A stretch of DNA of 64,000 nt, taken from positions 62,001 through 126,000 of the forward strand of contig JAUJNX010000005.1 of assembly GCA_030447925.1 (NCBI GenBank), written 5' to 3'. This DNA is from Egibacteraceae bacterium. GTDB lineage: Bacteria > Actinomycetota > Nitriliruptoria > Euzebyales > Egibacteraceae. The notes beneath the pieces were generated by a model, which saw only the letters and a program-made list of their open reading frames with translations, made no database searches and was not told where the DNA came from. Position 1 is the first letter of the stretch; each line of letters begins with the position of its first letter. The position numbers and the translations under genes were made by a program. Shown in pieces: positions 30,628-38,488 of this stretch.

Positions 30628-31479
30628 ATGACGACCGCACCCGCTCGCGCAGCCGCCGCGTCCCTGGTGCTGCTGGCCGCGCTGCTGGCCGGTTGCACCA
30701 CCGGGGACGCGGCCGACGAGGCCGTCCAGGCGGGGCGCTTCGACCCCGGCACCCTGGTCGGCGAGGAGATCACGGTCACCGGCGAGGTGACCCGGAGCCC
30801 CGACGGGCCCGTGTTCCGCCTGTCGGGCGACGAGTTCGGCGCTGACGGCCTGGCGGTCGTGTTCCCGGGCGTCCCGGCCCTGGAGGAGGGTGCGCTGGCG
30901 CAGGTGACCGGCGTGGTCACCGAGGCCGACCTCGCGGCGATCAACGAGCGCCTGGACGAGGGCGTCGGGGCGGAGGACATCGCCGACCTCGGCGACGCCG
31001 TCGTGCTGGCGGCGCAGGACGTCCGCCGGCTCGTCCCTGCCGAGGCGGGCGCCGAGGCCGCCGAGTCGGTGGAGGACCTGGCGGCCCGCCTGCGGGCGGA
31101 GGGTGGGTTCGACACGTTCCTGTCCGGCCTGTCCATAGCCGGCCTCGACGAGCTGATGCGCGGGGACACCCCCGCCACGGTCTTCGTGCCGGGCGACGCC
31201 GCGTTCACCGAGGGCGCGACCGCGCAGGTCCGCGACCTGCTCGAGGACCCGGAGCGGGTCGACGACGTCCTGCGCCACCACGCCGTGGAGGGCGCCTACA
31301 CGCTGGACGAGCTCCGCGATCTCGACGAGCTGACCAGCGTCAGCGGCGAGGCGCTGGCGATCACCGCCGACGGCGACCAGGTGCTGGTCGGCGGCGTGCC
31401 CGTCACCGGCCCCAGCTACCGGTCGGGCGAGGTGATAGCCCACGTCGTCGGGGGCATCCTTGACCCCGGTGCCGGCTGA
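30628..31479 (+). CDS. Fasciclin-domain lipoprotein
   Basis: 283 residues. A lipobox LLAGC at about residue 23 follows the signal helix. Residues about 35-135 form a beta domain (VTGEVTRSPDGPVFRLSGDE), and about 145-283 a fasciclin/beta-Ig-H3 domain (TVFVPGDAAFTEG, VLRHHAVEGAYTLDEL, HVVGGILDPG). Fasciclin proteins act in adhesion or envelope structure. The downstream ABC gene starts inside its last codons. Confidence 0.87.
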   Translation: MTTAPARAAAASLVLLAALLAGCTTGDAADEAVQAGRFDPGTLVGEEITVTGEVTRSPDGPVFRLSGDEFGADGLAVVFPGVPALEEGALAQVTGVVTEADLAAINERLDEGVGAEDIADLGDAVVLAAQDVRRLVPAEAGAEAAESVEDLAARLRAEGGFDTFLSGLSIAGLDELMRGDTPATVFVPGDAAFTEGATAQVRDLLEDPERVDDVLRHHAVEGAYTLDELRDLDELTSVSGEALAITADGDQVLVGGVPVTGPSYRSGEVIAHVVGGILDPGAG

Positions 31480-32431
31480 ACGGGTGGACGAGGTCATCAG
31501 TGCGCGCGGGTTGACGCGGCGCTACGGCGCCCTGGTCGCCGTGGACGGGCTGGACCTCGTCGTCGCCCCCGGCACGATCATCGGGCTGATCGGACCCAGC
31601 GGGTCGGGCAAGACCACGACGGTCCGCCTCCTGACCGGCATCGAGACGCCGACGGCGGGTGAGGCCGTGGTCCTCGGCGTCGCCCCCACGGCCTTCACGC
31701 CCGCCCACCGCGAGCGCATCGGCTACCTCCCGCAGCTCAACGTGCTGTACCCGAACCTGTCGCTGCAGGAGAACCTCGAGTTCGTCGCGTCGCTGTACGG
31801 GCTGCCGCGGCGCCGCCGCGACCGGCTGGACGAGCTGCTCGAGTTCGTCGGCCTGCGGGAGCGGCGGCGCACGCTGCTGCGCGCCGCCTCCGGCGGGATG
31901 CAGCGGCGGCTCGCGCTCGCCGCCGCCCTGGTCGGCGACCCCGAGCTGCTGTTCCTGGACGAGCCGACGGCCGGGATCGACCCGGTCCTGCGCCGCCGCT
32001 TCTGGGACCACTTCCGCGGCCTGCGTGACGAGGGTCGCACGCTGGTGGTCACCACCCAGTACGTCGGCGAGGCCGCGTACTGCGACCAGGTGGCGGTGCT
32101 GGCGGAGGGGCGCCTGCTGACCGTCGACACGCCCGACGGGCTGCGCCGGCAGGCGCTCGGCGGGCGCGCGCTGGACCTGGTCGCCGCCGCGCCGATCGAC
32201 CCCGGTGTGCTCATCGGCCTCGGGGCCCTGCCGTTCGTCATCCGCGCCGAGCCGACCGGCGGCGAGGGTCGCGCGCTGCGCATCCTGGTCGACGACCCGG
32301 GCGCGGCCATCCCGCGGGTGCAGGACTGGCTGGACGGCCGCGGCGTGCAGCTGCAGAGCGTGGCGACCTTCGAGCCGCCCTTCGACGACGTCTTCGTGGA
32401 GCTGGTGGAGCGGGGGCGGCCGGGTGGCTGA
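31469..32431 (+). CDS. ABC transporter ATP-binding protein (ABC-2 exporter type)
   Basis: About 320 residues. Walker A GPSGSGKT, Q-loop LPQLNVLYPNLSL, signature ASGGMQRRLALA, Walker B LLFLDEPTAGID. The switch position reads VVTTQYVGEA, a glutamine where most ABC ATPases have histidine. The start is uncertain: TTG 31460, GTG 31469 or GTG 31484, all overlapping the fasciclin gene. It overlaps the permease GTG by 8 nt, so it forms an exporter with it. Substrate unknown. Confidence 0.88.
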   Translation: MPAERVDEVISARGLTRRYGALVAVDGLDLVVAPGTIIGLIGPSGSGKTTTVRLLTGIETPTAGEAVVLGVAPTAFTPAHRERIGYLPQLNVLYPNLSLQENLEFVASLYGLPRRRRDRLDELLEFVGLRERRRTLLRAASGGMQRRLALAAALVGDPELLFLDEPTAGIDPVLRRRFWDHFRGLRDEGRTLVVTTQYVGEAAYCDQVAVLAEGRLLTVDTPDGLRRQALGGRALDLVAAAPIDPGVLIGLGALPFVIRAEPTGGEGRALRILVDDPGAAIPRVQDWLDGRGVQLQSVATFEPPFDDVFVELVERGRPGG

Positions 32432-33905
32432 GGGCGGCAAGCGGTGGATCCGCGCGGGCGCGTTCGTCCGCAAGGAGGTCGTCGACATCGTCCACCAGCC
32501 GGCGCTGGTGGTCACGCTGATCCTGGGGCCGTTCCTCGTGCTGCTCGCCTTCGGCGCCGGCCTCGGCGATCTCGCCACCGAGGTGCGGACGCTGTTCGTG
32601 GCGCCCGCCGGCAGCGCCGAGGCGGAGCTCGCCGAGCAGTTCACGACCCCCACCGGCAGCCGCCTCGCCGTCCTGGGCGTGGAGCCCGACCGCGAGGCGG
32701 CGCTGGACCGCCTGGCGCAGGGGGAGGTCGACCTGGTCGTGGAGATGCCGTCCGACGCGGCGGTGGCCTTCCGCGACGACCGGCGCTCCACGGTGATCCT
32801 GCACCACGACTACGTCGACCCGATCGAGCTGCGCGCCCTGATCCTGGGCGTCAACCGCACCGTGGGGGCGATCAACGACCAGGTGACCACCACGCTGGTG
32901 GCCCAGAGCCAGCAGGACACCGGGGCGCTGGAGGCGCAGGTGGCGCAGGCGCGGGCTGCGCTCGCGGCGCTGCGCCAGGCCTCCGCGCGGGGGGACGAGG
33001 CGGGGGCCACCGAGCAGCGCGAGATCCTCTCCGGGCTGGTGGCCGACCTGGACGCCGACCTGGACGTCGCGCTCGCGGGGGACGCCGGGGAGGTGCTGGA
33101 GCTGCAGGCGGGGAGCGACCCGGTCGAGGCCGTGGAGGACCTGGCGGGCGAGGATCTCGCCACCCTCACCCGATCCCAGCTCGCCGCCTACGAGGACGAC
33201 CTCGCGCGCCTCCAGGAGGGGATCGCGCTGTTCCGGCGCCTGTCACCGGCGGTGATCGTGCAGCCGTTCGCGGGCGAGGCCCGCAGCCTGTCGGACCTTG
33301 ACCTCCGGCTGGTCGACTTCTACGCCCCGGCGGTCGTGGCGCTGCTCCTGCAGCACATGGTCGTCACGCTGGTCGCCCTGTCGATCGTGCGCGAGCACGG
33401 CCTCGGCACGTTCGCCCTGTTCCGCGTGGCGCCGCTGACCGTCGGCGAGTTGCTGGCCGGCAAGTTCGCCGCGGCCCTCCTCATCGGCGTGGTGATCGCG
33501 GCGGCGGTCGTCGCGCTGCTGGTGCTCGGCCTGGGCGTTCCGCTGGCCGGGTCGGTCGGGTGGCTCGCCCTGAGCCTGCTCGCGGTGCTGGCCGCCTCGA
33601 TCGCCCTCGGCTTCGTCATCGCCCTGCTCGCGCAGAGCGACAGCCAGGCGGTGCAGTCGGCGATGCTGCTGCTGCTGGCGAGCATCCTGCTGTCCGGCTT
33701 CGTCCTGACCCTGCAGTACTTCCGGCCGGCGCTGCGCGCGATCGCCTGGCTGCTGCCCGCCTCGCACGGCGTGCAGCTGCTGCGCGAGCTCATGCTCCGC
33801 GGGGGTCCCCCGCCCTGGCCGCCGCTGCTCGCGCTGGGGGCGATGACCGTGGTCCTCCTGGGCGCCGCCGCCCTGCTCCTGCGTCGGCGATTGGCCCGGC
33901 CGTGA
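32424..33905 (+). CDS. ABC-2 type permease with large extracytoplasmic domain
   Basis: 493 residues: one N-terminal helix (LVVTLILGPFLVLLAFGAG), an extracytoplasmic domain of about 270 residues containing a Glu/Ala-rich coiled-coil stretch (ALEAQVAQARAALAALRQAS), then five C-terminal helices beginning VALLLQHMVVTLVALSIVREH. This YhgE/ABC2_membrane_3-like layout fits exporters of lipids or envelope material. GTG start overlaps the ATPase. Its stop overlaps a GTG that opens the broken DUF2254 frame. Confidence 0.87.
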   Translation: MAEGGKRWIRAGAFVRKEVVDIVHQPALVVTLILGPFLVLLAFGAGLGDLATEVRTLFVAPAGSAEAELAEQFTTPTGSRLAVLGVEPDREAALDRLAQGEVDLVVEMPSDAAVAFRDDRRSTVILHHDYVDPIELRALILGVNRTVGAINDQVTTTLVAQSQQDTGALEAQVAQARAALAALRQASARGDEAGATEQREILSGLVADLDADLDVALAGDAGEVLELQAGSDPVEAVEDLAGEDLATLTRSQLAAYEDDLARLQEGIALFRRLSPAVIVQPFAGEARSLSDLDLRLVDFYAPAVVALLLQHMVVTLVALSIVREHGLGTFALFRVAPLTVGELLAGKFAAALLIGVVIAAAVVALLVLGLGVPLAGSVGWLALSLLAVLAASIALGFVIALLAQSDSQAVQSAMLLLLASILLSGFVLTLQYFRPALRAIAWLLPASHGVQLLRELMLRGGPPPWPPLLALGAMTVVLLGAAALLLRRRLARP

Positions 33906-34230
33906 CACCGTGGCTGCCCGAGTGGGCCGGGGGCGCCTTCTGGCTGGTGCCGGCCTCGATCGTCGTCGCGGGGGGCGCGCTGGCGTCCACTACATCAGCC
34001 ACATGGTCCAGCTCGTGCGGGTCGAGACCATCATCGGGCGGATCGCCGCGGACGCGCGTCGCACGTCCGAGCGGGTCTCCCCGCCCGCCCCGGACGGGCC
34101 GGTCCCTCCCTGCAGGTCCGCGCCCGCCTCCGCACCCTCCTGGAGGGCCTCCTGACCGCCGTCCCCGCCCACCGCGCCGAGCCCCTCCGCACCCGCCTCG
34201 CGGACCTGGACGGCGGGCCGCGGCGTCCCG
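33902..34230 (+). pseudogene. DUF2254 membrane protein remnant
   Basis: A GTG overlapping the permease stop opens a frame (PWLPEWAGGAFWLVPASIVV) that continues in other frames with HYISHMVQLVRVETIIGRIA, the conserved DUF2254 juxtamembrane block, and LQVRARLRTLLEGLL toward the end. Only about 100 of the usual 400 or so residues are represented, so internal deletion as well as frameshifting is needed. This accounts for most of the gap between the permease and the kinase. Confidence 0.5.
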
Positions 34231-34249
34231 GGGGTAGGCGCCGTGCCGC

Positions 34250-34267
34250 CTACCGCGCATCGGGTAG
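34250..34267. promoter_or_regulatory. 18-bp palindromic motif upstream of the sensor kinase
   Basis: CTACCGCGCATCGGGTAG, ending 34 bp before the kinase ATG at 34302. Outer arms CTACC and GGTAG match the other copies. Confidence 0.5.
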
Positions 34268-34301
34268 GGCGGCGGTGGCCGAGCGGGTACATCCCCGGCA
34301 C

Positions 34302-35942
34302 ATGACGACGACCGACGCCGGAGCGCCGGACGGGCGAGCGGTGGCGCACGCCTGGCGCCCCCTGCGCGGCTTCCTGAGCGCGCCGGTCCGCACGCGCACC
34401 GCCGCCGGGTGGCTGGCGTTCCTGCTGCTGGTCACGGTGCTCACCTGGCTGGTCCCCGCCCTGCGCCTGTCCTGGTACTCCCCGACGGCGCGGGTGATGC
34501 TGGAGAGCGTCGAGCTCTGCGTGGCGCTGTTCGCCGCGCTCGCGCTGCTGCTGCCCGACGACGGCGACACCGAGGTCGCGCGCAACGCGTTCATCACCGC
34601 GCTCGTGACGCTCGGCGTCTCCAACGTCGTGTTCGGGGTCGGCCCGCTGCTGGCCGGCACCTCCAGCGCGTTCGGCGGGGTGCGCAGCTTCTACCCCTGG
34701 CTCGCCGCCCGCTACCTGGTGGGGCTGCTGTTCATCGCCGCGGCCCTCGGGCGGCCGCGCCTGCGGCTGGCCTGGTACCTGCTGGCGGTGCCCGGCGCGC
34801 TGGTGGTGGTCGACCTCGGCCTGCTGGCGCTGCGCCGCGACCTGCCGTCGCCGTTCGTCGAGCTGGACTTCTCCGAGGCGGCGGGCGTGATCGTGCCGAT
34901 CGCCGCACCCGCCCAGACCCTGTTCATCGCCGTCATCCCCGCGCTGCTGTTCCTCGTGGGCGCGTGGCTCGCCGCGGGGGTGTTCGCGCGCGGCGCCTCG
35001 CCGATGTACTGGTTCCTGGCCCTCGCGCTGGCGGCGCAGGCGGCGGGCAAGGTCCACGAGACGCTCTACCCGTCGGTGCTCGGCCCCGCGATCACCTCGT
35101 CGGACCTGCTGCGCGGCGCGTTCGTGCTCCTGCTGCTCGCCGGCGCGCTCACCAAGGTCCGCCAGGTGGTGGTCGACCGGGGCCAGGCGGTCGACGCCCT
35201 CGCCACCGACCTGCGCGCGGGCCAGCACCTGCTCGCGCGCATGGGCGAGTTCACCGACCGCGAGGCGTCGTTCCGCGCCGTCGTCGTGCACGAGCTGGCG
35301 ACGCCGCTGGCCACCCTGCGCGCCTACGCCCACGCGCTCACCGACGACGCGGTGCCGCCCGAGGCGCCGACGCGGCGCCAGGCCGCCGACGGGCTGCGGC
35401 GCGAGTCGGCACGGCTCCAGCAGCTGGTCGCGCGCATGGACGAGCTGCGCACCCTGGAGCTGGAGGAGTTCGCCGCCGACCTGCGGCCCGTGCGCCTGCG
35501 GCCGCTGCTCGACGACGTCGCCGCCTTCGTGCGCGGCCTGCCCGGCGGCCACCAGCCCGTCCTGTCCTGGCGCTGCGGCGACGACCGCGTCCTCGCCGAC
35601 CCGGTGCGCCTGGGTCAGTCGCTGCGCAACATCGCGGCCAACGCGGCGCGCTACTCACCGCCCCGGTCGCTGGTCACGCTGACCTGCCGGCAGCTGGACG
35701 CCGAGCGCGTCGAGGTCGCGGTCGTGGACCAGGGCCCGGGCATCCCCGCCCCGGAGCGCGAGCGGGTGCTGGGCAGGTTCGAGCGCGGGAGCGCCGCGCA
35801 GGGCGCGGACGGCGCCGGCCTGGGGCTGTACGTCGCCGCCCGCATCGCCCAGGCGCACGGCGGCCGCCTGACCATCGCCGACGGTCCCGGCGACCCGCCA
35901 CGAGGGGCCCGGGTGGGACTGGAGCTGCGCCGTGCCGGATGA
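34302..35942 (+). CDS. Membrane sensor histidine kinase
   Basis: 546 residues. The N-terminal sensor has about eight membrane helices (residues about 35-290), rich in aromatic and small residues, with no recognised ligand motif. HisKA H-box VVHELATPLATLRAYAH near residue 335, with H-E-L-A-T-P replacing the usual H-E-L-R-T-P. ATPase: SLRNIAANAARY, VVDQGPGIP, GLGLYVAARIAQAHGG. An alternative GTG start lies at 34275. It pairs with the response regulator 12 bp downstream. Confidence 0.88.
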   Translation: MTTTDAGAPDGRAVAHAWRPLRGFLSAPVRTRTAAGWLAFLLLVTVLTWLVPALRLSWYSPTARVMLESVELCVALFAALALLLPDDGDTEVARNAFITALVTLGVSNVVFGVGPLLAGTSSAFGGVRSFYPWLAARYLVGLLFIAAALGRPRLRLAWYLLAVPGALVVVDLGLLALRRDLPSPFVELDFSEAAGVIVPIAAPAQTLFIAVIPALLFLVGAWLAAGVFARGASPMYWFLALALAAQAAGKVHETLYPSVLGPAITSSDLLRGAFVLLLLAGALTKVRQVVVDRGQAVDALATDLRAGQHLLARMGEFTDREASFRAVVVHELATPLATLRAYAHALTDDAVPPEAPTRRQAADGLRRESARLQQLVARMDELRTLELEEFAADLRPVRLRPLLDDVAAFVRGLPGGHQPVLSWRCGDDRVLADPVRLGQSLRNIAANAARYSPPRSLVTLTCRQLDAERVEVAVVDQGPGIPAPERERVLGRFERGSAAQGADGAGLGLYVAARIAQAHGGRLTIADGPGDPPRGARVGLELRRAG

Positions 35943-35954
35943 GGGGGAGCGAGC

Positions 35955-36701
35955 ATGACCGCGAACGACAGGGCCGTCGCACGCCGGCTCCCGCCGCCGG
36001 GGCACGACCAGGGACCGGCGGCGGCGCCCGGCGAGCCCGGCGCCCCCGTGCGCGTGCTGCTCGTCGAGGACCACGCCAGCTACCGGCAGGCGCTGGAGAT
36101 CGTGATGGCGCAGTCAGCCGACCTGGAGGTCGTCGCCCAGGTGGAGCGGGCCGACCAGGCCGGCCCCGCCGCCGCCGAGCACCGGCCCGACGTGGCGATC
36201 GTCGACCTGGACCTCGCCGGCGGCAGCGGCATCGACGCGCTGGCCGACATCCGCCGCGCGGCCCCCGATACCACCACGGTGGTCCTGAGCGCGCTCACCG
36301 ACGACGTCGAGTTCGGCCGCGCGATCGAGGGCGGCGCCGCCGCGGTCCTGCACAAGTCGATCGACATCCCGGACCTGCTCGGCATCCTGCGCCGGGTCGC
36401 CGCCGGTGCGGTCATCCTGCCGGCCGAGGACACCTCGCGGCGCCTCCAGGCCCTCGCCCTGCAGCGGGGGCAGGAGTGGCACGCCCGGCTGCTGGCGGAG
36501 CAGCTCACCGACCGCGAGCGCCAGGTCCTCCAGGGGCTTGCGAACGGCAGGGACCACCGCGCCATCGCGCGGGAGTTCGGCATCTCGCCCGAGACCGTGC
36601 AGACCCACATCCGCAACCTCCACGCCAAGATGGGGGTGGGATCGCGCCTGGAGGCGGTGGTCAAGGCCATCCGCATGGGCCTGGTCGAGCCGCCCCGCTA
36701 G
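35955..36701 (+). CDS. NarL/FixJ-family response regulator
   Basis: 248 residues. After a 30-residue extension comes a receiver domain (VLLVEDHASYRQAL; phospho-Asp in VAIVDLDLAGGSG; TTVVLSALTD; lysine in AVLHKSID) and a C-terminal LuxR helix-turn-helix (LTDRERQVLQGLANGRDHR and ISPETVQTHIRNLHAKMGV). It is the partner of the upstream kinase. It is a candidate to bind the palindrome found near this and neighbouring stress genes, but this is only inference. Confidence 0.9.
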   Translation: MTANDRAVARRLPPPGHDQGPAAAPGEPGAPVRVLLVEDHASYRQALEIVMAQSADLEVVAQVERADQAGPAAAEHRPDVAIVDLDLAGGSGIDALADIRRAAPDTTTVVLSALTDDVEFGRAIEGGAAAVLHKSIDIPDLLGILRRVAAGAVILPAEDTSRRLQALALQRGQEWHARLLAEQLTDRERQVLQGLANGRDHRAIAREFGISPETVQTHIRNLHAKMGVGSRLEAVVKAIRMGLVEPPR

Positions 36702-36723
36702 GTCCCGGCGGACCGGACGGTGA

Positions 36724-36756
36724 GGGGCGGGTCCCCCCTGCAGCGGGACCCGCCCC
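36724..36756 (+). terminator. Terminator of the two-component operon
   Basis: GGGGCGGGTCCC and GGGACCCGCCCC form a perfect 12-bp stem with a 9-nt loop, 22 bp after the response-regulator stop. Confidence 0.7.
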
Positions 36757-36869
36757 GTCGGCCGCTGGGCGGGCGTCGCGGGGCGCCCCCGAGGACCGAC
36801 GTGCCGCACCGCACCCCCACCATCCACCCGTGCGCCGCCCGCGTCACCCCCGCCCGGAGGGTGCCGCAG

Positions 36870-36887
36870 CTACCCGATGCCGGGTAG
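36870..36887. promoter_or_regulatory. 18-bp palindrome (best copy) after the two-component operon
   Basis: CTACCCGATGCCGGGTAG, 7-bp arms CTACCCG and CGGGTAG around ATGC. There is no intact gene immediately downstream; the position is between the operon terminator and a transposase remnant. Confidence 0.5.
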
Positions 36888-36898
36888 GCCGACAGCGC

Positions 36899-37135
36899 GA
36901 AACGGGCGGCGATCGCGTCGTGCTGGTTCGCCGTGGGTGAGACCTGCCCGCCCAGCTCGTAGTTGCTGTAGTGGTCTCGGCAGCCGGCCAGCCGCCAGGT
37001 CCCGCCCGAGCTGGTCGCCAGCTCGGTGAAGTCCAGCTGCCAGACCTGGTTCGTCCGCGACGGCCCCTCGTCGCGCAACACCCGCAGCCACGGCCCACGC
37101 ACCCCGCGCCGGTCCGGCCGCGGGCCTGCCAGCGC
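36899..37135 (-). pseudogene. Integrase-core transposase fragment
   Basis: About 70 codons of a DDE integrase core: TNQVWQLDFTELATSSGGTW, containing the first catalytic aspartate, then GCRDHYSNYELGG and SPTANQHDAIAA. The pattern is typical of IS3/IS481-type transposases. The helix-turn-helix part and the second and third catalytic residues are gone. It fills most of the gap before 37240. Confidence 0.7.
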
Positions 37136-37183
37136 GCCCCTCACACGGCGAAGCGCACAGAGGGGAAGCGGTCCTACTGACCC

Positions 37184-37217
37184 TTGACGTCGATCTGTGG
37201 TTGATCTACAGTAGATC
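37184..37217 (+). promoter_or_regulatory. Strong promoter with overlapping palindrome
   Basis: TTGACG (37184-37189), 17 bp, TACAGT (37207-37212). The palindrome GATCTACAGTAGATC (37203-37217, 7-bp arms, central A) covers the -10, suggesting repression. This is the most consensus-like promoter in the window. Confidence 0.75.
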
Positions 37218-37239
37218 TGCGGCAAACCTAGGAGTAGAA

Positions 37240-37587
37240 ATGGCGAGCAAGTACGACGATCTACGGAAGCAGGTCGAGGTGGGTGGGGGTTTGCTGCTCA
37301 CCACGATGGAGGTGCTGCGTGACGCTCATGGAGCCGGGAAGCTGGGCGTCCATGTACGCAAGGCCATCCACGATGCTCTAGCGGCGCACGGCCTCGGCCA
37401 CCTGCCCAGAGAACTTCCGACCTACCAGCACGAGGAGGTTCGTCTCTTCCGGCTCGGTACCCCAATCGCGGACACCATCAACGCCGTGCTGCACCCGAGC
37501 GAGGGTGGCGATCAGGTCCTCCGCCAGAGTGCGGGATCTGAAGCGCAGGACGTCCTCAAGCAGATTCGCGAGCTGGTCTGCGAGTAG
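37240..37587 (+). CDS. Small protein of unknown function beside tRNA genes
   Basis: 115 residues, predicted soluble and helical: KYDDLRKQVEVGGGLLLTTM, then LRDAHGAGKLGVHVRKAIHDA, then RLFRLGTPIADTINAVLHPS. No family recognised. Start ATG with TAGGAG upstream. Base composition and codon use are clearly less GC-biased than in neighbours, and it lies between a transposase fragment and tRNA genes, so horizontal acquisition is likely. A tight palindromic promoter suggests a regulated accessory function. Confidence 0.7.
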   Translation: MASKYDDLRKQVEVGGGLLLTTMEVLRDAHGAGKLGVHVRKAIHDALAAHGLGHLPRELPTYQHEEVRLFRLGTPIADTINAVLHPSEGGDQVLRQSAGSEAQDVLKQIRELVCE

Positions 37588-37756
37588 GCCCCTCGTCGCC
37601 GTCCTTCGCCAGCGGGACCACGAGGAACGGGTCGCCTTCGGCCACTCGGCAGCCTTCGGCGCTGTCTGGGTGGGCCTGGGGGTCGAGGGGCGGCTGGCGG
37701 GGAAGGGCATCGAGCAGAGGCCGCACGGCGGCCAGCGCTGGGCTCCTGAACAGCAG

Positions 37757-37780
37757 AGATGCCCCCTTGCGGGGGCGTCT
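37757..37780. terminator. Terminator hairpin between the 37240 gene and tRNA-Asp
   Basis: AGATGCCCCC and GGGGGCGTCT arms around TTGC (one G-T pair). It lies just downstream of tRNA-Asp on the minus strand and could serve both convergent transcripts. Confidence 0.6.
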
Positions 37781-37787
37781 CGTGGGG

Positions 37788-37862
37788 CGGATCTGACGGG
37801 ATTTGAACCCGCGACCTTCACCTTGACAGGGTGACGAGCACTCCTAGCTGCTCCACAGATCC
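37788..37862 (-). tRNA. tRNA-Asp (anticodon GTC)
   Basis: All four arms fold: acceptor GGATCTG/CAGATCC, D stem GAGC/GCTC, anticodon stem TCACC/GGTGA with loop CTGTCAA, T stem GCGGG/CCCGT with loop TTCAAAT. The discriminator is G, as expected for Asp. CCA is not encoded. Confidence 0.95.
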
Positions 37863-37882
37863 ATGGGTGGTGCGTGGTGCGG

Positions 37883-37954
37883 TAGGCCGTGCAGGACTCG
37901 AACCCGCTCCGCCGGATTAAAAGTCCGGAGCTCTACCCGTTGAGCTAACGGCCC
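37883..37954 (-). tRNA. tRNA-Lys (anticodon TTT)
   Basis: Acceptor GGGCCGT/ACGGCCT (first pair G-T), D stem GCTC/GAGC, anticodon stem CCGGA/TCCGG with loop CTTTTAA, T stem GCGGG/CCTGC with loop TTCGAGT, discriminator A. Its first 10 nt overlap the 3' end of the fur coding sequence on the same strand. tRNA-Asp follows 20 bp downstream. Confidence 0.95.
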
Positions 37955-38403
37955 TCAGGGCGAGAGGCGACCTCCCGAGTGACGGAGTCTAGCCTGCCCG
38001 TGCAGTTCGCGCACACCCCGTGCACGACCAGCTCGACGCGCTCGGTGGTGAAGCCGTGGCCGCCGGCCAGGTGCCGGCGGATGTTCTCGACGAGGTCGCC
38101 CTCGTGGTGCTCGACCTCCCCGCACGACCGGCAGACCAGGTGGAAGGCGTCGTCGGGGTGGGCGACCTCCCAGTGGCCGCGGCCGTCGCCCAGGTGGACC
38201 TCGCGGGCCAGGTCAAGGTCGGCGAGCACCCGCAGGGTCCGGTAGACGCTGGCGAGGTTGAGGTCGGGCGCGGCGCGCGTGACCTCGTCGTGCAGCTCCT
38301 CGGCGGTCAGGTGGCCCTCGGCGCGGCGCAGCGCGTCCCACACCAGCCGGCGCTGCGGCGTCAGCCGGTACCCCTCGGTGCGCAGCAGCGGCCCCACATC
38401 CAT
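37945..38403 (-). CDS. Fur-family metalloregulator
   Basis: 152 residues. Winged helix YRLTPQRRLVWDALRRAEGH with recognition helix LNLASVYRTLRVL; dimerisation domain with HLVCRSCGEVEHHEG and VCANCTGRL, the two Cys-x-x-Cys pairs of the structural zinc site. Fur, Zur and PerR cannot be told apart reliably here. A TAGGCT element 6 nt before the ATG implies a leaderless mRNA. The TAG stop lies inside the tRNA-Lys gene. Confidence 0.9.
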   Translation of the reverse strand: MDVGPLLRTEGYRLTPQRRLVWDALRRAEGHLTAEELHDEVTRAAPDLNLASVYRTLRVLADLDLAREVHLGDGRGHWEVAHPDDAFHLVCRSCGEVEHHEGDLVENIRRHLAGGHGFTTERVELVVHGVCANCTGRLDSVTREVASRPEGR

Positions 38404-38409
38404 GCCCGC

Positions 38410-38415
38410 AGCCTA
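38410..38415 (-). promoter_or_regulatory. -10 element of leaderless fur promoter
   Basis: On the minus strand TAGGCT, then GCGGGC, then ATG. Identical hexamer and 6-nt spacing as for mshD on the other strand. Confidence 0.65.
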
Positions 38416-38476
38416 GGCCGTGCGCCCGGCGCCGTGGGCCCGGCGTCGTGCGGCGGGCCGGGCCGGCCGCACCTCC

Positions 38477-38482
38477 TAGGCT
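38477..38482 (+). promoter_or_regulatory. -10 element of leaderless mshD promoter
   Basis: TAGGCT, then GCGCGC, then ATG at 38489. No Shine-Dalgarno sequence is present. Confidence 0.65.
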
Positions 38483-38488
38483 GCGCGC

